Shown here in pieces: positions 8,142 to 16,346 of a stretch of DNA of 64,000 nucleotides; within the stretch, counting starts at the first letter, position 1; every line of letters begins with the position of its first letter. Source of the stretch: Erythrobacter sp. F6033. GTDB lineage: Bacteria; Pseudomonadota; Alphaproteobacteria; Sphingomonadales; Sphingomonadaceae. The position numbers were made by a program, and so were the translations under genes. The DNA lies in NCBI RefSeq assembly GCF_023016005.1, contig NZ_JALKAZ010000001.1:2487902-2551901 (forward strand), in the 5' to 3' direction. Below the pieces are notes generated by a model. That model was not told the DNA's origin. It did no database searches and was given only the letters and a program-made list of their open reading frames with translations.

Positions 8142-11096
8142 ATGGAAACTCTTTTTATCGCCGGGCTGGCCATTGCAGTCTTTCTGCTGTGGGATCGCGT
8201 TGGAAAGCTTCAGCGCCGCGTTGATGCGCAGGAAAACTGGCTCAGCGACCTGCAAACCAGACGCGCAAGCGCGGCAGTCGAAACAGAGCTCGAACCCGAA
8301 ACCGATATACGGCCTGCTACGCCTATCCCGGCGGAGATAGAGCCTGAGCCTGAAATTGAGCCAGAACCTGCTGCAGCAAGCATGCCGCTTTCCGCAGACA
8401 GTCCCGTGGTTCGTTCCGAAATCGAGCCGCAGGAAGCTGAAGAAGAGGCCACCCCGCCCGTCAGCGCCGAGCCAGAAGCAGAGCCGGAGCCCAAAGACAC
8501 GGGTCCGCGCTTTGACTTTGAAGATATCTTTGGCCGCCGCCTGCCAATCTGGGCTGGCGGAATTGCCTTGGCCGTCGGCGGAATTTTCCTCGTTCGATAC
8601 GCCATCGAAGCCGGGCTTCTCGGGCCAACAGTGCGCGTTGCGATGAGCTTCCTGTTCGGTCTCGCGCTGATCGGCGGGGCCGAGGCGGCATTCAGATTTG
8701 AAGACAAAGTGCGCGATGAACGGGTTCGGCAAGCCCTCGCTGGAGCAGGAATCGCGACTTTGTTTGGCGCGTTCTATCTGGCCGGTTCGGGTTATGGCCT
8801 GATTGGTGCGGGCGCGGCCTTTATCGGCCTTGCGATCGTAACCGCGGGCGCGATTGCGATGTCTTTCCGCTTCGGTTTGCCCTGCGCCGTGCTGGGGTTA
8901 GTTGGCGGTTTCGCGGCGCCCGTTCTGGTCGATAGCGACAGCGCAAACGTGCCGCTGCTCGCTCTGTATCTCGCACTGGTGACCGGCGGCCTCGCATGGA
9001 CTGGCGAAGCGCAAGGCCGCCGCTGGCTCGGCTACGCCGCGCTGGGTATCGGGCTTGGCTGGGGCTTGCTGATGCAGCTTGGCGGCATCGACAGCGGGAA
9101 AGACTTCGCCGCATTGGGCGGATATCTGATCGTCCTCGGCACCGTTCTGCCAGCCTTCCTGCAATCCAGAGGCGGCGCAAGTCCGTTCCAGATTGCGGCT
9201 GCAGGCGTAGCGACGCTACAAATGGCGGCCTTGGTCGACAATGCCGGATACGACCCGCTGACGCTTGGCCTGTACGGTTTGATCGCCGCCGCGCTCGCCG
9301 CGCTTGGTTGGCGTTTTCCGGCGTTGCGCGCCGGATCGGCGGTCGCCGCGTTTGTCGGCATATGGCTCCTGCTCCTTTGGCCGGTCCCGGCCGCACAGCA
9401 CTTCGCCATCGCGGCCATCGTCTTGGCGCTGATTTCGGCAGGCGTGCCACTGATCCATCAGTTGCGTGGAAGAGCCGGGCTGGTTGATATCGCGCAACTT
9501 GGCGGATCGGTGATCGGCATCGGCCTCGCCGCCTATGTGCAATTCGGCTCTTGGGACAGTGCCCCGCGCGAAACCATTCTCGCCGTTAGCATGGCGGCGT
9601 TGGCGCTGTTCCCGATCGCGGCGTTCTGGTCGCACTGGCGCGCATCGGGGGAAGCGGACAACCGGGCCACCCTTATCCTGCTTGGCGCAGCGCATTCGCT
9701 TTCTTTCTCGTCCCTTTTGCTGGTTACGCTCGCTTGGGCAGCGCCGGTTGTGGCCGCTGCTGTCGCGCTGCCGATCCTTGCCTTGCTATGGAAGCGTGAT
9801 GCGATCTCGCTGCTCATCGCAGGCTGGGCGGGTATTGTCGTCACAGTTTTCTCCCTGATGGTCACGCCGGCATTTGAAACCGAGGTGATGCGATTGAGCG
9901 ACGGAAGCGATCTCGCATGGCGCGGTGCAGAAGTGCTGAGATGGGTCGCAAGCGCTGTCCCGCTTCTGGCTATGGCAGCGTTGCGCCCCGCCCCGGTTTC
10001 ACGCCCGATTGCGGACGGACTGGCAGCGGCGATCATCTATGGAGCCGTCGCGCAAATCGTACCCGGCGAAACCCTCGCGTGGATTGCGGCATTGGCAGCG
10101 CTTGGGCTGTATCTATGGCAAGCCGACCGCTTCGCCGCTTGGGGTACATCTCTGGCCATAGCGGGTCTTTGGACCGTCGAGCCTTTGGCCGAATGGGTTT
10201 TCACGGGCATCGCGGCATTGGCTGGCATTCCGTTCCTGTCCGACAGCGCGTTGTCGTTGATCGAGATTGGACAGCAGATTGCGCCATTCCTGCTTGTCGC
10301 CGCGTTCCTTGTCTGGCGCGGAGGTGCTTTGCCCCGCGAAGTCAGACTGGGCTTCACGATTGTGTGCGGCTTGATCGGTTTGGTCGTGGTGCACAGCCTG
10401 TACAAACAGGCATGGGGCATTGATTCACTCCTTCGCTTCGAATGGCTCGGTATGGGTGAGCGATCGGTTTGGCAGGCTGCGCTTGTGCTGGCGGGCCTTG
10501 CAGTCATGCAATTGCCGCGCAGCACCCTGACCAGAGCCACAAGCGCCGCTGCCTTTACTGCTGCGATCATGCACTTCCTTCTGTTCACCCTGGTCCTGCA
10601 CAATCCGCTCGCGAACGTTCAACATGTTGGGCCGACGCCAATCGCGAACTGGCTTCCGGTGGGTTACGGCGCTGCGATTGCCGCGCTCATCCTGCTCCGC
10701 GACGAAATCGAAGAGCTTATCAGCAGAGCCCGACACGGGGTTGATATTGCGGTCATGGCATTGGTCGCGCTGCTCGCCGTTTCGCTGCTGCGCCAGATTT
10801 ACGCAGGCTCGGTTTTGACGGCGCCGCCGATTGGCCAAAGCGAAAGCTTGATGATTTCGCTGCTCGGGATCGCGCTGGCGCTTGGTTATCTGTGGTGGGG
10901 CTCCTTTAAATCGCTGCGCAGTTGGCGGATCGGCTCGCTCGTCCTGATGCTGGGCGCAGTGCTCAAAGTGTTCCTTATCGATGCCGCCGGGCTCGAAGGG
11001 TTGCTCCGCATCGCCAGCTTCCTTGCTCTGGGTTTCAGCCTGATCGGGATCGGCTGGGTCTATTCCCGCCAGCTATCGCGAAGAAACGCCGCTTAA
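8142..11096 (+). CDS. DUF2339 giant polytopic membrane protein
   Basis: 984-residue inner-membrane protein of unknown function. Residues 1-15 form one membrane segment, followed by a short helical stretch, then a Glu/Pro-rich linker (about 45-125) and roughly two dozen closely packed hydrophobic segments to the C-terminus. DFEDIFGRRLPIWAGGIALAVGG, leading into the first of the packed helices, is typical of DUF2339 proteins. The ATG at 8142 is preceded by AGGGG. A strong terminator follows at 11108. No catalytic motif is visible and the family has no established function. Confidence 0.85.
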   Translation: METLFIAGLAIAVFLLWDRVGKLQRRVDAQENWLSDLQTRRASAAVETELEPETDIRPATPIPAEIEPEPEIEPEPAAASMPLSADSPVVRSEIEPQEAEEEATPPVSAEPEAEPEPKDTGPRFDFEDIFGRRLPIWAGGIALAVGGIFLVRYAIEAGLLGPTVRVAMSFLFGLALIGGAEAAFRFEDKVRDERVRQALAGAGIATLFGAFYLAGSGYGLIGAGAAFIGLAIVTAGAIAMSFRFGLPCAVLGLVGGFAAPVLVDSDSANVPLLALYLALVTGGLAWTGEAQGRRWLGYAALGIGLGWGLLMQLGGIDSGKDFAALGGYLIVLGTVLPAFLQSRGGASPFQIAAAGVATLQMAALVDNAGYDPLTLGLYGLIAAALAALGWRFPALRAGSAVAAFVGIWLLLLWPVPAAQHFAIAAIVLALISAGVPLIHQLRGRAGLVDIAQLGGSVIGIGLAAYVQFGSWDSAPRETILAVSMAALALFPIAAFWSHWRASGEADNRATLILLGAAHSLSFSSLLLVTLAWAAPVVAAAVALPILALLWKRDAISLLIAGWAGIVVTVFSLMVTPAFETEVMRLSDGSDLAWRGAEVLRWVASAVPLLAMAALRPAPVSRPIADGLAAAIIYGAVAQIVPGETLAWIAALAALGLYLWQADRFAAWGTSLAIAGLWTVEPLAEWVFTGIAALAGIPFLSDSALSLIEIGQQIAPFLLVAAFLVWRGGALPREVRLGFTIVCGLIGLVVVHSLYKQAWGIDSLLRFEWLGMGERSVWQAALVLAGLAVMQLPRSTLTRATSAAAFTAAIMHFLLFTLVLHNPLANVQHVGPTPIANWLPVGYGAAIAALILLRDEIEELISRARHGVDIAVMALVALLAVSLLRQIYAGSVLTAPPIGQSESLMISLLGIALALGYLWWGSFKSLRSWRIGSLVLMLGAVLKVFLIDAAGLEGLLRIASFLALGFSLIGIGWVYSRQLSRRNAA

Positions 11097-11107
11097 GGCA
11101 GGCATAG

Positions 11108-11143
11108 AAAAAGGGCCGGAAGATCGCTCTTCCGGCCCTTTTT
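11108..11143. terminator. Strong bidirectional terminator
   Basis: A perfect 16-bp stem (AAAAAGGGCCGGAAGA with its complement) around a TCGC loop, with T-runs on both strands. It ends the DUF2339 gene on the plus strand and the rplK-rplA unit on the minus strand. Confidence 0.93.
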
Positions 11144-11194
11144 GTCTTTCACTTCCCAAGTAGGAAAGCCGAATTTTCTGCATCACCGAAGCCG

Positions 11195-11280
11195 AAGGCT
11201 TCGCAAGGGCGACCGCCCATCCGCAGCGATGCGGACTTTAAGCCGCGTGAGCGAGGAAGAGTGATCGCGGATGCGATCAC
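11195..11280 (+). repeat. Intergenic GC-rich repeat, copy D (short form)
   Basis: Contains the family core CGCAAGGGCGACCGCCC followed by ATCCGCAG, and further on GCGAGGA and ATCGCGGATG as in the other copies. Its end is a perfect hairpin, GTGATCGC-GGAT-GCGATCAC (11261-11280), 11 bp from the rplA stop codon. It lies between rplA and its terminator. Related copies: 12621-12830, 16347-16592, 18328-18403. Confidence 0.75.
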
Positions 11281-11291
11281 TCACTCATAAA

Positions 11292-11984
11292 TCACGCGCC
11301 CTCGATGCCCGAAATGTCGATCTTGAGGCCAGGGCCCATGGTCGAGGTCAGCGAGACCTTCTTCACATATTTGCCCTTGGCGCCCGATGGCTTCGCTTTG
11401 ACGATAGCCTGAGTGATCGCTTCGAAGTTGGCTTTCAGGTCCGCATCCTTGAACGACATTTTGCCGATACCGGAGTGGATGATGCCCATTTTCTCAACGC
11501 GGAATTCAACCTGGCCGCCTTTGGCGTCCTTAACGGCTTGTTCCACGTTTGGAGTGACAGTGCCCAGTTTCGGGTTTGGCATCAGGCCTTTCGGACCGAG
11601 AACCTTACCGAGACGGCCGACGACGCCCATCATGTCCGGCGTGGCGATCACGCGGTCATAATCGAGGTTGCCTGCCTGCATGTCTTCCATGAGGTCTTCC
11701 GCGCCGACTTTATCGGCACCAGCGGCAGTCGCCTTGTCTGCGTTGTCGCCTTTGGCGAACACAGCAACTTTGACGTTCTTACCGGTGCCCGATGGCAGCG
11801 AGACCATGCCGCGGACCATCTGGTCTGCGTGGCGTGGGTCAACACCGAGGTTCATCGCGACTTCGACGGTTTCGTCGAATTTCGCTTTGTGCTCGCGCAG
11901 TGTCGCGATGGCTTCGTCGATCGAGTAGAGCTTTTCGTTGTCCAGCTCAGCGACAGCCTTTTGCTTTTTTGTCAGTTTCGCCAT
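11292..11984 (-). CDS. rplA: 50S ribosomal protein L1
   Basis: L1 builds the L1 stalk of the large subunit, binds 23S rRNA and in many bacteria represses its own operon. The 230-aa length and blocks such as [47 protein letters not shown] and [12 protein letters not shown] are diagnostic. It begins 4 bp after rplK, so the two are translated as a unit. Unusually, rplJ and rplL do not follow: the next items are repeat copy D, a terminator and a converging DUF2339 gene. Confidence 0.98.
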   Translation of the reverse strand: MAKLTKKQKAVAELDNEKLYSIDEAIATLREHKAKFDETVEVAMNLGVDPRHADQMVRGMVSLPSGTGKNVKVAVFAKGDNADKATAAGADKVGAEDLMEDMQAGNLDYDRVIATPDMMGVVGRLGKVLGPKGLMPNPKLGTVTPNVEQAVKDAKGGQVEFRVEKMGIIHSGIGKMSFKDADLKANFEAITQAIVKAKPSGAKGKYVKKVSLTSTMGPGLKIDISGIEGA

Positions 11985-11988
11985 TGGT

Positions 11989-12417
11989 TCAGCCCTTCAC
12001 TTCGAGGCCCATCGAACGCACGGAGCCTTCGATGATCTTCATGGCCTGATCGATGTCGTTTGCGTTGAGGTCCTTCATTTTGGCCTCAGCGATTTCCTTC
12101 ACTTGCGCCTGTGTGACAGAACCAGCGACGACTTTGCCCGGTTCGCCCGAACCGGATTTCAGCTTCGCAGCTTTCTTGATCATGTAAGAGGCCGGTGGGC
12201 TCTTAAAGGTGAAAGTGAACGAACGGTCCGCGTAAACGGTGATCGTGGTCGGGATTGGAGCGTTCTTTTCAAGGTCCTGTGTTGCGGCGTTAAACGCCTT
12301 ACAGAATTCCATGATGTTGACGCCGCGCTGACCCAGCGCCGGGCCGATTGGCGGCGATGGGTTGGCAGTGCCCGCAGGCACTTGCAGCTTGATATAGCCT
12401 TCGATCTTCTTGGCCAT
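11989..12417 (-). CDS. rplK: 50S ribosomal protein L11
   Basis: L11 forms the GTPase-associated centre with 23S rRNA and is needed for stringent-factor activation. The 142-residue product ([20 protein letters not shown]...) includes [22 protein letters not shown] and the proline-rich hinge region of the family. The ATG at 12417 follows a strong GAAAGGAAGG site; an in-frame ATG 18 nt upstream is rejected because it gives a non-conserved N-terminal extension. First gene of a two-gene rplK-rplA unit; nusG, its usual upstream neighbour, is about 3 kb away. Confidence 0.98.
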   Translation of the reverse strand: MAKKIEGYIKLQVPAGTANPSPPIGPALGQRGVNIMEFCKAFNAATQDLEKNAPIPTTITVYADRSFTFTFKSPPASYMIKKAAKLKSGSGEPGKVVAGSVTQAQVKEIAEAKMKDLNANDIDQAMKIIEGSVRSMGLEVKG

Positions 12418-12516
12418 GAGGCCTTCCTTTCTCACTGTTCCTCATGCTCTTTCGAACCGAGGTCATGTTAAGCGGTCCAACGGCTTGCCGAATGGCCAGC
12501 CTCCCGCGCGGATTCC

Positions 12517-12530
12517 TATCCATATGGATA
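12517..12530. promoter_or_regulatory. 14-bp perfect palindrome in rplK leader
   Basis: TATCCATATGGATA is a perfect palindrome about 100 nt upstream of the rplK ATG and 11 nt downstream of the putative -10 box. It could be an operator or a leader RNA element. No independent support. Confidence 0.3.
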
Positions 12531-12540
12531 AGGAGCCGCG

Positions 12541-12568
12541 CACATAACGTTTTTGCTCGTGAAAGCAA
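12541..12568 (-). promoter_or_regulatory. Possible sigma-70 promoter of rplK-rplA
   Basis: On the minus strand TTGCTT (12568-12563) and TATGTG (12546-12541) are separated by 16 bp. This lies about 125 nt before rplK, beside the repeat copy. Both hexamers are imperfect, so it is a weak call. Confidence 0.35.
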
Positions 12569-12620
12569 GTTTGTTTTGCACGCGTTTTTGTTTGCGCACG
12601 CCATCCGGCTTTTATGTTTA

Positions 12621-12830
12621 GCGACCTCAAGCGCCGGGCGCGGACCATCCGGCCCGCTTGGCTTCGCCGCAGTGGCGGCGGCGCGCAGTCGCGCGCTGGC
12701 TCACCTCCGGCTCGCACCATTCCAAGCCATCGGTGTCGCTGCGGAGCTCGGCGCGCAGCGCCGCAAGGGCGACCGCCCGCCCGCAGGCCCGATAGGGCCG
12801 AGGAAATCGCACCGCGGATGCGGGTGCACG
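12621..12830 (+). repeat. Intergenic GC-rich repeat, copy A (long form)
   Basis: Two conserved blocks with a variable centre. Block 1 (12621-12700) matches the reverse complement of 16513-16592 at about 68 of 80 positions by hand count, including GCTTGGCTTCGCCGC. Block 2 (12744-12830) has GAGCTCGG, GCAAGGGCGACCGCCC, CCGATAGG-like and CGGATG-type motifs shared with the other copies. An ATCCGG-containing stretch at 12594-12608 mirrors the right end, giving partly inverted ends. It lies between rplK and pspA. No convincing reading frame. Confidence 0.8.
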
Positions 12831-13099
12831 AAACAAAGACACATGACACATTCTCCAACATGTCACCCGGTGCCTACAGCCAAAAACCGCTGAATTCCGC
12901 CGTTCCCGCGATGTAGGACACGGGTGACAAGTATCCAACTTTCTCGGCTGTCTGCAATGGATCATCATGAACCTCTTCTTGCAGTTTGTGGCAAAGTAGG
13001 AAAATGTGATCCCCATTGGTCAAACGGTCTATCTTCATGGTTTTGCAAGATTTATAGGCAAAAGAGACAGTCTGAATTTTATTGAATTAGGGGGCATTC
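12831..13099. other. Non-coding region upstream of pspA
   Basis: No gene seen. It holds an imperfect inverted repeat (12861-12878 with 12912-12929, 15 of 18 positions matching) and an AT-rich segment just before pspA that should contain its promoter. I could not identify a clear sigma-54 (GG/GC) site or other promoter consensus. Confidence 0.5.
12861..12929. repeat. Imperfect 18-bp inverted repeat
   Basis: Arm TGTCACCCGGTGCCTACA (12861-12878) pairs with TGTAGGACACGGGTGACA (12912-12929), 15 of 18 positions, over a 33-nt loop. It sits about 170 bp upstream of pspA, next to repeat copy A. Could be a leader hairpin or the remnant of a small mobile element; no T-run follows. Confidence 0.45.
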
Positions 13100-13774
13100 A
13101 TGCTGCGCGTCGCAATCCAGGTTAAAGAACTCATCTCCAGCAACGTCACCAGCGCGCTGGATTCGATGTCCAGCTCGGCCAAGATGCTGCATCAGCTCCA
13201 GCGTGAGATCGAAGAAGCGATCATCGCTCTTGAAGGTGAGCGCACCAAGACCGAGCGGAACCTGAAACGGCTGAAAGCCTCGCTGGCGCAAAACGAGCTT
13301 CGCGAAGCCGATTGGGGCGACAAAGCCAAATCAGCGATGGATCACGACCGCGAAGATCTCGCGCGTCAGGCATTGCTGGCCCGTGAAGATTGCCGCGAAG
13401 CGATTGCCGCAGGCAAGGATGACATCGCCAAAGCCAAAGCCGATCTCAAAGAAATCGAAGATGCGGTCAAAGAGCTCGAGGCTAAGCGAGCGGAAACCCG
13501 CGAACAGGCCAAAGCGCAATCCGCCGCCGACGCCGACAAGAGCGGATGCGGTGATGTTGGCGTGAGCACCGCTGAGAAACGCCTAAACCGCGTATCCCAG
13601 ATGGAAAAACGCACCGAGTTTGCGACCGAAGACACATCTGACGCGCGCAGCAATGCCAGCGTGGACCGTGAGATTGACGAACTGCGCCGCGCGAGCGCCG
13701 TGGATGCAGAGCTTGCCGCGATGAAAGGCGGAACGAAGAAAGCCCCAGCCAAGCGGGCACGCAAGAAGGCCTAA
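13100..13774 (+). CDS. PspA/IM30 family membrane-stress protein
   Basis: Peripheral inner-membrane protein expected to assemble into ESCRT-III-like scaffolds that protect a damaged membrane. 224 residues, nearly all alpha-helical and charged: an N-terminal amphipathic helix (MLRVAIQVKELISSN) then a long coiled coil (about 25-160). The C-terminus ends in a Lys/Arg/Ala tail (KKAPAKRARKKA) that typical PspA lacks. The ATG follows TTAGGGGGC. No pspF, pspB or pspC lies nearby, so control must differ from the enterobacterial system. It stands where rplK would normally follow nusG. Confidence 0.8.
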   Translation: MLRVAIQVKELISSNVTSALDSMSSSAKMLHQLQREIEEAIIALEGERTKTERNLKRLKASLAQNELREADWGDKAKSAMDHDREDLARQALLAREDCREAIAAGKDDIAKAKADLKEIEDAVKELEAKRAETREQAKAQSAADADKSGCGDVGVSTAEKRLNRVSQMEKRTEFATEDTSDARSNASVDREIDELRRASAVDAELAAMKGGTKKAPAKRARKKA

Positions 13775-13788
13775 GACTCCTCACATTC

Positions 13789-13820
13789 GCAAGGTGTATT
13801 ACCAAGGCTAGACACCTTGC
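13789..13820. terminator. Inverted repeat after pspA, weak terminator-like
   Basis: GCAAGGTGT (13789-13797) and ACACCTTGC (13812-13820) form a perfect 9-bp stem with a 14-nt loop directly after the pspA stop. No T-run follows, so it may be an attenuating or mRNA-stabilising hairpin rather than a true terminator. Confidence 0.45.
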
Positions 13821-13866
13821 CATACTGTCATTACTCCTGCGTCCTTAGACAGTGGGAGAAGCAGGC

Positions 13867-14325
13867 ATGACGCCAGAGGGCATTTTCGGCGTGGCAGGAC
13901 AGGCGGCCATGCTTGGCTGGGTGATCCTGATCTTTCTCCCGCGCCGGTGGCATGCCTTGCTCTGGCTGCCGCGCTTCATTATCCCTTTTGGGCTGTCGCT
14001 CCTCTATTCAGGCCTCGCGATGGCGCATATCCTGACCGTGGATGGCGGCGGCTTCGGCTCTCTGGCCGAAGTAAAAACGCTGCTGTCCAACGATTGGGCG
14101 CTGCTTGCGGGCTGGGTCCATTATCTCGCCTTTGATCTGTTTATCGGCGGCTGGATCGCGATCCAGGCGGACAAGGTCGGTATTTCGAGACTGATCCAAG
14201 CGCCCATCCTGCTCGCAACCTTTATGGCCGGCCCGCTCGGCCTTGCGCTCTTTATGGCCATGCGCGCCGGATATGTGCGAAGCACTGCGGACGAAGAGCC
14301 CGTCTTGCGGGAGGCCACAGCATGA
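13867..14325 (+). CDS. ABA4-like family protein (DUF4281), four-helix membrane protein
   Basis: 152-residue inner-membrane protein related to plant ABA4, which is needed for neoxanthin formation; bacterial members are uncharacterised. Conserved features visible are GGFGSLAEVKTLL and LLAGWVHYLAFDLFIGGW, with about four hydrophobic segments. In a carotenoid-making erythrobacter a role in xanthophyll chemistry is conceivable but is inference. The ATG at 13867 follows GGGAG by 8-9 nt; an upstream in-frame GTG (13852) is less likely. Its stop overlaps the next start (ATGA), so the two genes are translationally coupled. Confidence 0.78.
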   Translation: MTPEGIFGVAGQAAMLGWVILIFLPRRWHALLWLPRFIIPFGLSLLYSGLAMAHILTVDGGGFGSLAEVKTLLSNDWALLAGWVHYLAFDLFIGGWIAIQADKVGISRLIQAPILLATFMAGPLGLALFMAMRAGYVRSTADEEPVLREATA

Positions 14326-15152
14326 GCGACCCGCAGACCAACCTACCTGCGTGGAAGCCAATCCTTCCCCAGCTTGATGATGACCCGCTAACGCGTCTTC
14401 TAATGACATTTGCGCTGTTTATGGCCGCGGCGTTCATTGTCTTCATCCCCGCATGGGTCATCGACACACGCGTTCTCGACAGCGCACCGATCTGGACGAA
14501 ACCGCAGAAATTCAACGTCTCTTTCGTCGTTCACTTCATCACACTGGCTCTTATCGCGCAGCAGATACCTCGCGCGGTCCGTTCGGGAATGGGTTTGCGC
14601 ATTTTCGCCTATCTCGCGGGCATCGGATTGGTGTTCGAGTTCATCTATCTCAACACTCAAGCCGCGCGCGGCGTCCGCTCCCACTTTAACAATGACGGCC
14701 CGTTCGAGCAGATCATGTACGCCTTCATGGGCCTTGGCGCGGTTTTGCTGATGACCATCGCGGTTGCGATTGCTGTGCAGGTCTGGCGCAAAGCCGACCG
14801 GTCCCGGCGCGGCCTATGGCTCGGGACAATCGTCGGGTGTATCGGCGCCTTCATCACCACGGTGGTCTTCGGCTTCTATATGTCAGGCGAAGGTCGATAT
14901 GTCGGCGCGCCTTTAACCGGAGGGGGCGAAGTGATCCCGTTCTTTGGCTGGAGCCGCGAATATGGCGATCTGCGCCCTGCCCACTTCGTAAGCATGCATA
15001 TGCTGCAAACGATCCCGTTTGTCGGATGGCTGGCGGATCGTCAGAACTGGAACGGAACCATCATCGTTCTTGTAGCGACCGCTCTCCAGATCGCGTTGGC
15101 GACATTCCTGTTCATGCAGGCGCTGTCAGGTCAGCCGTTCTGGCCCGCCTGA
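14322..15152 (+). CDS. Uncharacterised polytopic membrane protein
   Basis: 276 residues with about seven hydrophobic segments after a short polar N-terminus. I do not recognise a characterised family. Notable charged or polar loops are IWTKPQKFNVSF near residue 58, NTQAARGVRSHFNNDGPFEQ between helices, and SREYGDLRPAHFVSMHMLQTIPFVGWL, whose clustered His/Met/Arg residues are the best candidates for a functional site. Start overlaps the ABA4-like gene by 4 nt (ATGA), implying that the two act together. Its 3' end overlaps the converging small gene by 22 bp. Confidence 0.8.
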   Translation: MSDPQTNLPAWKPILPQLDDDPLTRLLMTFALFMAAAFIVFIPAWVIDTRVLDSAPIWTKPQKFNVSFVVHFITLALIAQQIPRAVRSGMGLRIFAYLAGIGLVFEFIYLNTQAARGVRSHFNNDGPFEQIMYAFMGLGAVLLMTIAVAIAVQVWRKADRSRRGLWLGTIVGCIGAFITTVVFGFYMSGEGRYVGAPLTGGGEVIPFFGWSREYGDLRPAHFVSMHMLQTIPFVGWLADRQNWNGTIIVLVATALQIALATFLFMQALSGQPFWPA

Positions 15153-15346
15153 TCAGCGTTTCGCGCGCGCTCGATTTCACGGCGCGGTATCTTCATGCCC
15201 TTCGTCCGGCTAGTCAGATGAAACTGGCGGCACAGCTCGCACGTATAGACGCGCAGCTTGAACGGAGCGGCGTCAGCCGCATCCTCCGCCGCTTCGCGCG
15301 TGGCATACCGTTTCTTGCGATTGCAGACGGCGGGACGCGTCTTCAC
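15131..15346 (-). CDS. Small hypothetical protein with C-x2-C-x3-H motif
   Basis: 71 residues: KKRYATREAAEDAADA, then a YTCELCRQFHLTSR motif, which resembles small zinc-ribbon-like proteins that are common and unnamed in alphaproteobacteria. It begins with GTG at 15346, 23 nt after the nusG stop and preceded by GGGACGGG, so it is probably the last gene of a secE-nusG unit. Its tail overlaps the converging membrane-protein gene by 22 bp. The conserved-looking Cys/His spacing supports a real gene; function unknown. Confidence 0.65.
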   Translation of the reverse strand: MKTRPAVCNRKKRYATREAAEDAADAAPFKLRVYTCELCRQFHLTSRTKGMKIPRREIERARNADQAGQNG

Positions 15347-15369
15347 GAGCCCGTCCCGCGCTTTCGGCC

Positions 15370-15906
15370 TTATTTGACCAGTTCGACCTGTTCGAACTCA
15401 AGCTCAACCGGCGTAGCGCGGCCAAAGATCGAGACCGAAACCTTGACCTTGGCTTTGTCGAAATCGAGTTCTTCGACAACACCGTTGAAGCTGGCGAAAG
15501 GACCGTCGAGCACTTTGACCTGATCGCCGATTTCGTAATCGACGCTGATGTCTTTTTTCGGAGCAGATTTTGCTTCCTCGACACCGCCAAAGTAACGTGC
15601 GGCTTCTTTTTCGCTGATCGCCTGCGGCTTGTTGCCCGAACCCAGAAAGCCGGTGACTTTCGGAGTGTTCTTGACGAGGTGATACACGTCATCGGTCATG
15701 TTGAGTTTTGCGAGGACATAGCCCGGCATAAACTTGCGCTCGACCTGAACTTTCTTGCCGCGTTTCACTTCGGTGATGGTTTCGGTCGGAACTTCGACTT
15801 CCTCGACACCTTCGGACAGGCCAAGGCGCTCTGCTTCAGACAGAATCGCCTCTTTCACCTTGTTTTCGAAACCGGAGTAAGCGTGGATGATGTACCAGCG
15901 GGCCAT
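15370..15906 (-). CDS. nusG: Transcription termination/antitermination factor NusG
   Basis: 178 residues with the NGN domain (ARWYIIHAYSGFENKVKEAI at the start, FMPGYVLAKL near the middle) and a C-terminal KOW domain (IGDQVKVLDGPFASFNGVVEEL). NusG binds RNA polymerase, stimulates Rho and links transcription to translation. It follows secE by 42 bp on the same strand, the standard arrangement. Downstream, instead of rplK, there is a small CxxC gene and a converging pair of membrane genes. Confidence 0.98.
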   Translation of the reverse strand: MARWYIIHAYSGFENKVKEAILSEAERLGLSEGVEEVEVPTETITEVKRGKKVQVERKFMPGYVLAKLNMTDDVYHLVKNTPKVTGFLGSGNKPQAISEKEAARYFGGVEEAKSAPKKDISVDYEIGDQVKVLDGPFASFNGVVEELDFDKAKVKVSVSIFGRATPVELEFEQVELVK

Positions 15907-15948
15907 TGATTATCCTTGAAGTCGGGACGTTGCGTTGGCTGCGCGCTC

Positions 15949-16158
15949 TTAAGCGAGCGTCAGCAGGAATTTGACGACGGCGTTGAACAGGCTGTCGATG
16001 CCGAAGAAGAACAGCGACAGGATCACCATGAAGATGAAGACGAAGATCGACGTACGGATCGTCTCTTCGCGCGTCGGCCAGACAACCTTGCTCGTCTCGG
16101 TGCGAACCTGATTCACAAACTCGGCAGGCGAGGTTTTCTTCTTTTTCTCTTCGGCCAT
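15949..16158 (-). CDS. secE: Preprotein translocase subunit SecE
   Basis: 69-residue single-span SecE that clamps SecY in the inner membrane. Polar lysine-rich N-terminus (MAEEKKKKTSPAEF), the conserved amphipathic segment with VRTETSKVVWPTREET, then one transmembrane helix (about 38-62). The ATG at 16158 follows AAGGACAAGG; upstream in-frame residues are not SecE-like. It leads the secE-nusG unit. tRNA-Trp, normally just upstream, is 2.3 kb away behind an amino-acid symporter gene. Confidence 0.95.
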   Translation of the reverse strand: MAEEKKKKTSPAEFVNQVRTETSKVVWPTREETIRTSIFVFIFMVILSLFFFGIDSLFNAVVKFLLTLA

Positions 16159-16346
16159 GGATTGAGCCTTGTCCTTCAAAATGTGTCGGTTCTTCCAACT
16201 GGTCGCTTTGAGGTAGGGTCCATCGCCCTCCGAGACAAGATCAACGGAAGAGCTTTGAATTTTGCGATGTCGGAAAGACACAAAGGCCAATAGGCGGCGG
16301 GTCCGTCAAAAGCAAGCGCAAGAATCTTGGTTCGGGCTTTGATTTA
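16159..16346. other. secE upstream region
   Basis: No gene seen. It must hold the secE-nusG promoter, but I could not identify convincing -35/-10 boxes. It borders repeat copy B. Confidence 0.45.

Noticed and set aside
11271..12035. 254-codon plus-strand frame opposite rplA
   Set aside because: Antisense shadow; His/Phe-rich composition typical of reversed ribosomal-protein genes.
12614..12916. Open frames inside repeat copy A
   Set aside because: Arg/Pro-rich, interrupted in the other repeat copies, so not a conserved gene.
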